A DNA stretch of 64,000 nucleotides, taken from positions 3,626,979 through 3,690,978 of the forward strand of contig NC_087383.1 of NCBI RefSeq assembly GCF_963675165.1. Direction: 5' to 3'. How positions within the stretch are numbered: position 1 is the stretch's first letter; the number at the start of each line of letters is the position of its first letter. A program made the translations under genes and the position numbers. Source of the DNA: Halichondria panicea (taxonomy: Eukaryota > Porifera > Demospongiae > Suberitida > Halichondriidae). Below the pieces are notes generated by a model. The model made no database searches, had not been told where the DNA came from, and saw nothing but the letters and a program-made list of their open reading frames with translations. Positions 9,111 through 18,874 of the stretch are shown in pieces.

Positions 9111-11916
9111 CTAGCTCCAATTGTCTCCATCAGAAATGAGGTAAGAGTGTTTCAATTTGCTAAAGTCCAATTCAGTGTCCAGGGCTTGACTGATTTCCCT
9201 TGTGAGCAGGTCGTGAAGGGCCTCCCCATCATGTGAGTACCGCCACCTTCCCTCAATTACATCGTATCGTTTGGGACCACTGTAGGGGAAAAGTAACGGT
9301 TAAATTGTAGCAGTGATGAGGTACAGTTACAAGCTCTTCAGCTAATTTTGATTGTAAATCTCCAGCAAAACTGCTTGACTGTAAAGTAACAAGCTGATTA
9401 AGCTACAAGCATACCAGCTGAACCACATGTCACTGTACATGTAGTTGTCCATCATGATGCGTTATCCCGAGACAGAAACGCAAAAAATTACACTAAAAAT
9501 CTAGTTTGGGGCAGCAGAACTGGCCGGTATATATGGCTGCATAGTAACCCTTGCAACTTGCCTGGTGGGAGAGGAGAGCCATATTTGCTTGTTAGGGGAC
9601 TGCTTATTAATGACATACGAACCAAGGTCTAGGAGGGTGAATGAGAACATAATGAAGGAACACAACATCTCAGTGTATTGCATGACTAACATACAGTGGT
9701 TTTCCATACCTTTGCAGGCTATACTCCAAGAGCACTGCAACCACAATGTACTGATTACCTGTCTGTGTTATTTTAGTCCACCCACACATCACAAAAATCA
9801 ATGATGGGTAAAATACTGGCTATTGCAGACTTTTCACACAACTCAAGGGGTTACTACTCTACTTTCACAGCACTCCTTCTATAATTATAATGCTTGAGGT
9901 CAACAAGCTGCTTTCGGAAATATCCAATTTTGAGCCTAGTAAATATAGGCCCTCCGCTCCCTATAGCTATGCATACAAGTTTTAGCTCGTATCATTTAGC
10001 CACAATGAACCAAGCAACAAGTTAGCTGAGCTACCATCAGAGCTACCATCACTTCAGTCAGACAAAATATGAGACACCTGGAACATTTAGCGGCTATTAT
10101 AATTATTTGGCGAGTGAGCTATTAGAATTTGGTGATTTTTAATTTGACTCTTAGGCTACTACAGCAATTAGGTCCACTAATTTGGCAGTTTTGAAATTGC
10201 CAAATTAAAACCAGTTACAGTTTGCATTTTGCAGGCCATAGCAAGTAATTTTGTTGGCTTGTTACTAACAATCATAACAGAAGCCAACCAAAATACTATA
10301 TTTACTACATTGTGGTTGCAGTGCTCTTGCAGTATAGCCTGCAAAGGTAAGGAAAACCACTGTACACACTGTGTATATCGTACATTGGGTATAGGTACGT
10401 GACATACACACTGTACATATCATACATTGGGTATAGGTTACTGGTAACATACACACTGTACATATCGTACATTGGTAGGTGACTCACTTCCTAACTTGAC
10501 ATTCAGGACACCACTCTGTAAACAAAAATACATAAATATTGTTATCACCATTACATTCTATTATGCCTCAGGTGCGCATGCACAGCGAGGTATACGGTAG
10601 CATGTGTATGTAGACTGCTACAGCTGCTCAATGATAAACGAAGTGCAAGCAAGAGTTTCTATAGGATTCTAGTCAAGTTTTTGGAATTTGTGGATTTGAA
10701 AAATTTTGCTTCGTTCTTGAGTTATAGCTAGGTTTGCTTACTTGGAATGCCATTGTAGCCTTTCAGAACATTAACTTGTCCATGGAGTGTTGCTACTTTA
10801 CTTAGTAGTTAGCTCTGCACTAGAACGCTAGCTATTGGTAGCTGCAATAGTGAGAAAAGAGCTGCAAATCTACACTACCGGTAGCTGTTTCTTGCAGCCA
10901 TTAATTTATGGACTTTGAATCTTTCAGCAACGATCATGGTCAATCATTCCCCACTTCTTTCATCAATGTAAATTTAATAGCTAGATCAGAGTAGCTTCAT
11001 CTTGTGTAGTTTTGGTGCCTCCACTGAGGCCGCGGTGCTTTCATTACATTTGTACACTGTGCATATAGTACCTACTACAATTGCTAGTTCCCTTACGGCT
11101 AGTGTGCAGTCGTAGTCCTCCGGACAGAGGCCACTGTCTCCCAACTCATCAAAGAACTCGGCCAACTCCTCCAAAGTCTCGTCAGCCACACGGTGGTACG
11201 AGAGGTCATCAAGTATCCTAGGGTGAGTGAATGGGGTGTGTGGTGATACAATCAGACCACTCACTTCATCTTAATTGGTACTTTCTTTTCTACCATAAAG
11301 GGTTTAGTCCTCTGAACTTACTAGCAAAAGGACGAGACAACGACTAAATCATGGCTAGATCTACTGCATCCACAGTGGAAATTGAAGGCAACTGATTAAG
11401 CAATTGTAAATTATTGTTTCCATGGTTATTTAAGGAAACGAACGCAGAAAGAGCTTCTTTGACATGCAATCAGACATTGATGATTGATTAATGTTCAGAG
11501 AAAAACAGTAATTTTTTCCAGGGGGATCAACTGAACTTCAACGTCAACACCCTTTAAATTGGCTGTGAGATCCTCCACATTGGGAGATTCTCTATAATTA
11601 TGAATACAAAAAGTTTTGTCACCTAATCTTTTCGTGGAGATCACTAAGTACACCAGACGAATGGTACCAAGTTACCTGCATAGTGACGGTAAGAAAAGTG
11701 TAACTAACGTCTATAGAGCCTGCATTAACTTACTTCACCTAATCTCTGTAGGCCATGTGGTAATGTTCGATGCTTCTCTCGATAGTGAGTGATTGCCAAG
11801 GGGCATCCAAAGACAGTGGACAAATTATTTCCAGGCACTTGAGATGATGTGCACTTGCAGAGGTGGACCCCATACCACAATACTCTTCTTCTCAGCTGAA
11901 GTGTACAGTTGGCCAT
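9111..11916 (-). CDS. FXN: Frataxin, mitochondrial iron-sulfur assembly factor
   Basis: Frataxin acts in the mitochondrial matrix with the NFS1-ISCU complex to speed sulfur transfer during Fe-S cluster assembly. Six exons splice in phase, in transcription order: 11916-11734, 11675-11623, 11217-11097, 10515-10488, 9628-9562 and 9279-9111, giving 206 residues (human 210). Exon 1 encodes an arginine-rich, acid-poor leader ([16 protein letters not shown]), as expected for mitochondrial import. The core is diagnostic: [17 protein letters not shown] with the acidic first helix, [41 protein letters not shown], then [12 protein letters not shown]. Exon 4 is only 28 bp. The last intron starts with GC rather than GT (agGCAAGT). 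Exon 2 is the least certain; it is chosen because it alone restores the phase between exons 1 and 3. The gene is head to head with the serine racemase-like gene. Confidence 0.93.
9694..10362. repeat. 57-bp inverted repeats flanking a 555-bp segment in a frataxin intron
   Basis: Positions 9694-9750 (cagtggttttccatac... to ...ccacaatgta) are the reverse complement of 10306-10362 with two mismatches by eye. The arms enclose non-coding sequence within the intron between frataxin exons 4 and 5. This could be a non-autonomous element or an inverted duplication. Target-site duplications are not obvious. Confidence 0.8.
10365..10487. repeat. 41-45-bp minisatellite abutting a frataxin splice donor
   Basis: About 2.8 units begin acacactgt at 10365, 10406 and 10451, each containing atatcgtacattgg. 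The last partial unit ends in gtaggtgactcac, whose complement is the gtgagt donor of the 28-bp frataxin exon. Confidence 0.75.
10562..11050. repeat. Dispersed repeat, copy 1 (frataxin intron)
   Basis: This segment shares blocks in the same order with 13404-13915: actgctacagctgctcaatgat, a stretch ending ttcttgagttatagctagg, aacttgtccatggagtgttg, gtagctctgcactagaacgc and a terminal ctgaggc...cggtgctttcatta. It fills most of the intron between frataxin exons 3 and 4. No coding capacity is visible. Confidence 0.75.
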
Positions 11917-12060
11917 TGAATCATAGAATTCAGACTTGACTCTGATTTGATGAGTTTTAATCTAATTAATGCCCAGTGCTTTACTCCTTTAGTGTCTCTT
12001 CACTATTAGTTGAATGATCTTTACCGATAAACTTGCATTTCAAGCTCTGATTTCAAGCTG
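11917..12060. promoter_or_regulatory. Shared 144-bp interval between frataxin and serine racemase-like gene
   Basis: Frataxin's ATG faces left and the racemase ATG faces right, with only 144 bp between the two start codons. Both 5' untranslated regions and core promoters must be within it or overlap the neighbouring coding sequence. I see no clear TATA box. A bidirectional promoter is inferred from the spacing. Confidence 0.55.
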
Positions 12061-15000
12061 ATGCAAAACATCTCAAGCTCACTGAGGAAGATCTTAGCAT
12101 TGCACCGTTTTTCTGCAGCTCTAGCCCGGACACACTCCACCATGGATAACTCTCCGCTGGCCGTTAGTCTGCAGGATGTACAGGAGGCGAGGGAGAGGAT
12201 ACGAGAGAGGGTCCACTGTACCCCAGTACTGGAATGTACTTATCTCAACTCACTCTCCGGCAGGCAACTCTTCTTCAAGTGTGAGCAGTTTCAGAAGACT
12301 GGCTCCTTCAAGGTATCACTACAGCAGAGCATACAACATAGGAAGCTCAATTTTATATGGGCTTTAGTCTATCTATGGTAATTAATTTTTTCGTGCGGGG
12401 TAAAACTCGAACACGGTGATTTTCGTAAGTAAAAAATTTCGTTTGACTTCATTGCCTGCGTTCCGGTAAACCACGCCTATGTTTTCGTGGGGGAATATTT
12501 TGTGGAGGTCAGCACTCAGCTTGCCCATGAAAATTACCCGCTATACGGTACGCGCAATAATTATATTATGCATGCTCAATAAATTGCCTATTTGTCCCAG
12601 ATAATATGTGCAATTTTAATGCATGCATTTTCCCTGTACTGTCAGATCCGAGGTGCCACCAATGCTGTTATGAAACTGGTAAAGGAGGCTGAAGACTCTG
12701 GCAAAGAGAAGCCAGTGGTGGTCACACACAGCAGTGGCAATCATGCTCAAGCACTGGCCCTTGCGGCAAAGCTCTGTGGTATCCAGGCTCAGATCGTGAT
12801 GCCTCAAACCAGCCCCACGATCAAGGTGCGGGCAGTCGAGGGATATGAGGGTGTGGTCACTCTCTGTGTACCCTCTGAGCAGGTGAGAGTGGTGTGTGCA
12901 TTGGACAAGTTTAGTCTATTTGTTGTGTGGTAACAGATCATCATAAATGTTTGGGTGCCATTGAAATAATTTACATAGAGTTGGTATGTCAATTATTGGC
13001 ATAGCTCTTATAAAAATGCACGATCAGACCTTACTGTGATGTAATAATTATGTTTTTGCCGCTGTTTTAGGGGAGGCGAGATGCTGCTGCTGCAGTGATG
13101 AAGTCCGTAGGACCTCGGGCAGTGCTGATTCCCTCCAGCAACGATCCTGACATTATGGCTGGACAAGGTACCATTGCGCTGGAATTGTTTGAGCAGGTGA
13201 GCCACGTTTCACATGCTAAATCTCTTACCACTATAAGTTTTTCCTCTCCTTTTGTCCAGTAAGTAGAGAGCCTTCGCTATAACTAGGTATACGCACACGC
13301 ATGATTAGCCTCGCGCAGAGTTGTATTAATAAGTACAATTTTAGGAGAAAGAAGGAGAGTAGACTTGACCTGCATGCTGTAGAGAGTATGATTTGGATAT
13401 AATTATGCCTTAGTGCGCATGCGTAAATTTGTGTGCGTGTGTGTGTGTGCATATCGCATGTGTGTGATTGTCTCTCTGTACTGTGTAGACTGCTATACAG
13501 CTGCTCAAGGATCAATGAAGTGTAAGTAGTTTTTCATTCTTGGATTTGCAAAATAATGCTTTGTTCTCGAGTTATGCCTAGTTAAAACTTGTCCACCGAG
13601 TGTTGCTACTCTACTTAGTAGGTAGCTCTGCACTATAACGCTATAGCTATTGGTATAGGTGTGAGAAGAGAGCTGCAAGGTTCTGCTGATGCTCTAATGC
13701 AGCCATCAATTTTAGACTTGGACTTTTGGCATCGATCGTTTTAACAACAATCATGGTTGATCATAACCCATTCTTTGAGTTCCTGTGATTAATTCTGGAT
13801 TCTTCATGCAGCAAAATTGATTCATCATTGTATAATGTCAGCTTTATGCTCTTTATGTTATGTAGAATATACCTCCACCGAGGCATCAGCACCCACGGTG
13901 CTTTCATTATGAAATAGCAATTAATACACATACATTCTTGGCTAGAATCAGTCTCTCAAGAACTCTGATTCCAAGAGTAGAGTATATATAGTGTCATTGT
14001 TGGCTTTGTTCATGTGAGACTCTTACATGTATATATAGCTAGCTACAGCCGGCCAGCCTAAGGCTAGCTCTAGCTCTTCCAGCTAGCTAGCTACGTAGCT
14101 TTTCTTCTCCGCATAATTATGCCAATAGTAGATCAGTTTAGAGGTAATAAAGATTAACCGAATGTAGCCACACCCAATTCCGCATTCCTGAAGTGTGACA
14201 TTCTTGAGCGTGACATACATACATACATACATACATACATACATACATACATACATACATACATACATACATACATACTTCTGAGATTCGATGCAGTATT
14301 AGTTGCCTCGCGCTAAGGCGCTCGGCAATTATCTCTTTGACATTACTGTGAAAAAAGAACTCTTATAATTAGTTATTTGATTGTCCCTTCCCGCGCAGGT
14401 CCCTCACCTTGATGCCATTGTGGCATCTGTCAGTGCAGGAGGGTTTGTGGCTGGGATTGCCGTAGGTGCTAAGGTATACACAATGTGTTATTTATTTGAA
14501 CCAAAACTAATTTTTTCAAGTGCCAATATCCTCCCTCTTTATACTCTTATTTGTATAATCAATTGATGTGTGTTGTGTTACTCATTTTCAGTGTTAGAGT
14601 ACGTTAAATATAACATCGATTGCAATGTGCGTTTAGTTGATTACTCATTCTGCATTAAATGGTGCCTATAGAACAAAGATGTGTTCTCGAGCTCATTTTT
14701 TTTCGTATTATCCACCATGCAGGGTCTGAATCCCAACATTAAGATATTTGTGGCTGAGCCGGAGCTGGCTGATGACTGTGCCAAGTCTATTGAAGCGGGA
14801 AAAATCATTCCAAACCCAACCTTTCCTAACACTGTCGCTGATGCCCTCAAGTAACTACTCTTTCTGCATGTAGAGTACATTGTACGTGTAGATAACTTTA
14901 GTTTCTAGACATCCGTGGAATTGGTTTTAACTAATAGTTCATTATTCTAAAGAAATCTCCCTGGCTACAGCCGCAAAAACTATAATATTATGCTGTATGT

Positions 15001-15514
15001 AATATATAAAATTATGTGAATATGCTGCAGAATGAGTGTGTGTGAGCTGACCTTCCCAATCCTCCAAAAACATGCTAGTGCAGTCATCACCGTCTCTGAG
15101 GAGGAGATTATCTCGGCCATGAGACTGGTGGGTTATTTATAATACTGATAATTATAGTCTACATGACTGCATGTTTTGCTACTTGTATAGTGCTGAAAAC
15201 ATGACTAGCTTCCGTTATTGTCACCGACAATGTATGTTCGCTCTATATCCAGTACACAGTACACGTTGTACAAAACATTATGTTATAGAATTCCTATTGC
15301 TTAGAGTTAGGTGACTTCTTGCTACTGTATAGCTATATACATGCAGGTTTGGGAGCGTATGAAGGTGGTGATTGAGCCAGCTGCAGCCTGTTCAGTGGCA
15401 GCTGTTCTCAGCGACAAGTTCAAAGCGAAGGCTGGGCCTGACGTCAAGCGAGTTGGTGTAGTCTTGTGTGGCGGAAACCTAGACTTGGACAATATACCTT
15501 GGATTAAAAACTGA
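12061..15514 (+). CDS. SRR: Serine racemase-like PLP enzyme (fold type II)
   Basis: Seven exons in phase: 12061-12312, 12646-12882, 13071-13196, 14399-14473, 14723-14850, 15031-15127 and 15347-15514, giving 360 residues. The family interconverts L- and D-serine and also dehydrates serine with pyridoxal phosphate. Visible features are the Schiff-base lysine in QKTGSFK (Lys84), the SSGNH loop with Ser114 at the place of the human re-face serine, and Glu242/Ala246/Asp248 in AEPELADDC, matching the human divalent-cation site. The phosphate-binding glycine loop is unusual: VSAGGF (216-221) instead of VGGGGM. The loop IPSSNDPD (183-190) replaces human HPNQEP. The first 27 residues, before an internal Met28, are basic and hydroxyl-rich like a mitochondrial presequence; a start at Met28 would give a cytosolic form the size of the human enzyme. 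Threonine/serine dehydratase or aspartate racemase activity is possible. Confidence 0.9.
13404..13915. repeat. Dispersed repeat, copy 2 (serine racemase intron)
   Basis: This lies in the 1.2-kb intron between exons 3 and 4. It shares the ordered blocks of the 10562 copy, for example actgctatacagctgctcaa, ttctcgagttatgcctag, cttgtccaccgagtgttg and the end cggtgctttcattat. A GT-rich microsatellite is embedded near its left end. Confidence 0.75.
14213..14278. repeat. (CATA)n microsatellite
   Basis: About 16 uninterrupted catac/atac tetranucleotide units within the third intron of the serine racemase-like gene. Length variation between individuals is likely. Confidence 0.95.
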
Positions 15515-16237
15515 ACTGATTGCGTTTTTTGTTGATAGTATTTTTGTAGCTATTTATACAGCACAGAGTTAATTGTGTGCCCTCAAGTCCAAAAGGTCAC
15601 TAGAATCCCTGAGATCACATGGACGCACATAAAGGGAAGGGGAGCATCTAACTCCCTAGCCCCATGGTTACTCAGAATAGCCTAAGTATATGTTCAGGGA
15701 ATGGGAACAGCAATATAAAGTGAGAATCTAACTTGAATGGACGACTGTTCAATTTTATCCGAACCAGTTTTATTAACGTACGTATTCAATTCTAGCCACT
15801 ACACGTGGAATGCCAGCTTAGAAGCATTCTATATATGTTACATGAATAAAAATCTGACAGAAGACTTTACCGTAAAATCTCGATTTAAGGCGACCCTCTA
15901 AATAATTGAACATTTCGCCCATACTTTTTTTTGTGTACATTGAAACTTTACTTTTGCAAAACATAATTATAAAAGTGTCGCTTTAAATCAAGTTTTTACG
16001 GTATCTTCAAGAATCATTTGAAAGTTTTAGGGGGGCTTTGCATGAATGTCTTGCAGTAAGTGGTTATAATACAAGAAAGATTGTTTCCCGTGTGTTGCAC
16101 AACCGTAACGCAAATCAACATCACAAGCTTTTTGTATCATGCTATCAAATTCAGTGTAAAATGTGTCAAGTGACGCTACTTCTATTTCCAATCCTTTTCC
16201 TCTTAAATCTATGCCCAACCAAGTGCATGGTCAAGTC
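15515..16237. other. Spacer with a small inverted-repeat element
   Basis: Downstream of the racemase stop codon. The only clear structure is at 15868-16003: taccgtaaaatctcgatttaa and its near-complement ttaaatcaagtttttacggta face each other over about 90 bp, a MITE-like element. No convincing gene was found. Confidence 0.6.
15868..16003. mobile_element. 136-bp inverted-repeat element (taccgta ends)
   Basis: The imperfect terminal inverted repeats taccgtaaaatctcgattta and taaatcaagtttttacggta each continue into a gcga/tcgc pair. A degraded relative with gcgac and cctctaaat motifs lies near 58660-58775 in an acid sphingomyelinase intron. Confidence 0.65.
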
Positions 16238-16620
16238 GGTTATTAAACACCCATGGCACTTGCTGTCACACTCTCAATTACTTGCCCAGAATGCTGCATC
16301 ACTGCTTAGTAGAAGAAGTAATGTCACATTACTGTTTGTTGAGGGTGTACATCTTTTAACCGAATCGAAATTTGAAACTGAGAGTGTAACATTGTCTGCA
16401 TTAACTGAGTTCATCAATGCTACTCTAATGGTATTGCAATCCTCACATTCCTAGTGATAATCTGTGTACAAGGGTAAGACACTTTGTTGCAAAACTTGTG
16501 TACGTAGAGAGTATGAAAACATTAACGGTGTGAATGACTCGTGTATCCCTCCCACTCATTCTGTGGTTTCATTGTACGCCCCAGACTACTGCTGAGAACC
16601 ATTGCTGGAGAGTGACACTC
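16238..16620 (+). pseudogene. Internally deleted copy of the beta-helix/multi-membrane gene
   Basis: The left part (about 16265-16425) matches the start of the intact gene at 41430-44987, including NAASLLS, NVTLLFVEGVHLLTE and SVTLSALTEFIN. The right part (about 16425-16620) jumps to the matching 3' end, including the sequence for YENINGVND, followed by the same tail to the stop region. Roughly 3.0 kb, equivalent to about 41722-44757, is missing, and the fusion point ends in a nearby stop codon. The N-terminal signal sequence is also absent or scrambled, so this is a pseudogene and not a small expressed gene. Confidence 0.85.
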
Positions 16621-16745
16621 ACTAATTTTAAGCAGATTTTGTATAGACCCTATATACTAGAATTATAGAGCTAAAATGCTTAATTATGTGGTTTTGTTGT
16701 ATAAAATAATTATTTGTGAACATCATGAATTGAGATTCATTCAAA

Positions 16746-16850
16746 GGTCCTCTATACATGCATGGAGGCTTGCTGAATGTTTGTCTTTCTCTTCCTAGGT
16801 CATCTGAGCCACTAGTGAGTCTGTCACCTGATCCAGAGGGACAGTATTTT
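16746..16850 (-). pseudogene. Fragment of the last TFIIE-alpha exon
   Basis: The stretch catgcatggaggcttgctga and the block tgagtctgtcacctgatcca match 45195-45302, the 3' exon of the intact TFIIE-alpha gene, in the same orientation and at the same relative place beyond the beta-helix locus. The upstream exons are absent. Weaker similarity continues to about 17100 (compare 45340-45530), showing that this is part of a segmental duplication. Confidence 0.8.
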
Positions 16851-17100
16851 TATTACATGTCTACCTATATCTGCAATAATAGATTGGGTGGCGAAAATAT
16901 AATTATACTACGTATATATAATTACCTCCGGATAGTATAGGAAGTCGATCTTGGTATCATTTTGAAGCTTAGAGAACGCTTTATCCGATTCAACAATAAA
17001 ACGGTATACCCGCGTTAAGGGCCCTTATAACATGGACTCTTGCTAATCTGCTTCACCTCGATATAATTATTATAACGTCTGTTTCGTTTGTCACGGATGG

Positions 17101-17767
17101 CTAGCTAAATCAATACTGTATAAACTCGCCTTAAAATACCGCCCAGCTATACCTCACTGTTTCATGCTATGTTCTTTCGATTGCAAATTGAGTATAAATC
17201 GCAAAGAGTGAGCTTGCGCATGCAATTTCCCATGCAATTTGCGAAACTCAATCAAGCTTGTACAATATATCTTTCACATTCGATACCCTCCCATTCGAAC
17301 CCGATATATGGTATGTTACTAGTTTAGCGCGCATGCATCGAGCATAATTATGAAAACAAAAACCTATACCGTTATTGTATATGAAATCACAATATTAGGC
17401 TCTGGAACATGGAGAATCATGCTGGTAGCTGAGAATAGTAGGCATGTATATATGCATGCAGGTTTTGGAAATACAGGTCAGTCGAGTCAGTAGTATATAA
17501 ATATCTAGGCCTTTACTGAATGTATGGGAGTGTACTGGGCATATACAAATTGGTGGATAAATTATCTACTTAGCATGGCATCATTCATGATTCTATATAT
17601 ATAGGCTATCAATATTATAGTGTTTGATATAATTATATATAGATAGTCATGTGCATGGCCATTAAAGTTTGATGATATAATTACTTGTGCGACAACATAG
17701 GATGTGGTCTATATGTTGTGCTTTGGAGGAATAATGTGGGAATTTTGAATAAAGGCTGTAAGAATAG
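17101..17767. other. Spacer before the piggyBac block
   Basis: AT-rich sequence without a convincing coding frame. It contains simple gcatgcatg and atatata runs only. Confidence 0.6.
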
Positions 17768-18710
17768 CCCTTTCCTTGCCATTCGTGAAATCTGGAACAG
17801 GAGCGTCTTTAGGTCGATCAATTAGTGTGGATCCGGCCTCACCACGCCTCCAAGTCATTCTATTAGTCTAGATCCGGCTAGCAATTCTAGCTGGGACTCC
17901 CAGTTCTAGCTCCTTTTGTTTAGCGTGTCAGAGACTGGGAGAAGATGATTGGCACTCCCTGGCTCCTTTGGATGTACAGCTGTCCAGATCCCTAGAACAT
18001 ACCCTCCATTCTGACGAGTTATCAGTGCATAGGGTGCTTACTAGATTCTTGCCAGCCAGTACAGTTCAAGCTACACACAGCACCGCTCAACTATTCTCTA
18101 CCCCATTATCTAGCTAAATCTGGTCCAACTAGACAGCAGACACAGCTAGTTAATTCAGTAAAGCCAGGGGTAGCCCTACTTCTACCGTTGTTCAGTACCC
18201 ACGGTAACAATTCCTCTGGGCTGGGCTAACTAGTTGAGCCACGCCTCCCAATTCTCAAGGCTAGGTACATGTCTCTGTCTAGCTGCTTCTTCAGCTTCTT
18301 GCTCAGTTTTGTGGCTTAGAGAAAGGCCAGCTACTCAGGGGGAAGAGTCCAGATGAAAGTCTGGCAGCCAGGTGACGTCCAAACGGTCAGTTATTCTTTC
18401 CACCAACTTTTTAATCTAGTCTAGTCCTGCTTGCACTGCTACTACTACTGCTGCCTACTGCTGCTACTCTTCCTAGCTAGTCAAAGGTTTCTTTTTTTTT
18501 TTTTTTTTTTTTTATAACTACATATGCACAAAGAGACATCAAAGCTTACATCAAAGGACACAGATTTTTAGCCTACTTGACTGATAAGGCGGTTACCTAG
18601 ACTACAGTTTGTTTGTCAGGGAGGAGCTCACATACAACTTCATCTAATTCATCATAACGATTCCTTACCCATTGTTGTAATTTCTACAACAGATTGCCAA
18701 GGAAAGAGAT
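17768..18710. repeat. 943-bp direct repeat, left copy, with inverted-repeat ends
   Basis: Near-identical to 36260-37202. It starts ccctttccttgccattc and ends gattgccaaggaaagagat, so its own termini form an imperfect inverted repeat (ctttccttg / caaggaaag). The inside is non-coding, with a ctactactgctgc-type trinucleotide tract near 18430 and a T run of about 22 at 18491. The CCCTTT start resembles piggyBac termini. Confidence 0.9.
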
Positions 18711-18874
18711 AATTACAACAGAATTTACAACAGAGTGGGTTAGGGCCTCTCATATACAACTGAATTCTTTATCACAATTTTATTAATCATTGAAATAATA
18801 CCCCTTTCCTCCCCTCTCCAAGGCCAATTTAGACCAGGAGAGTACCATCTAACAAAAATCAGTCACACAGCACA

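Noticed and set aside
16038-16454. A 138-codon frame ending in the beta-helix-like segment as a functional small gene
   Set aside because: Its 3' half is the deleted paralogue of the 41430 gene, and its 5' half has no counterpart in that gene and no signal peptide.
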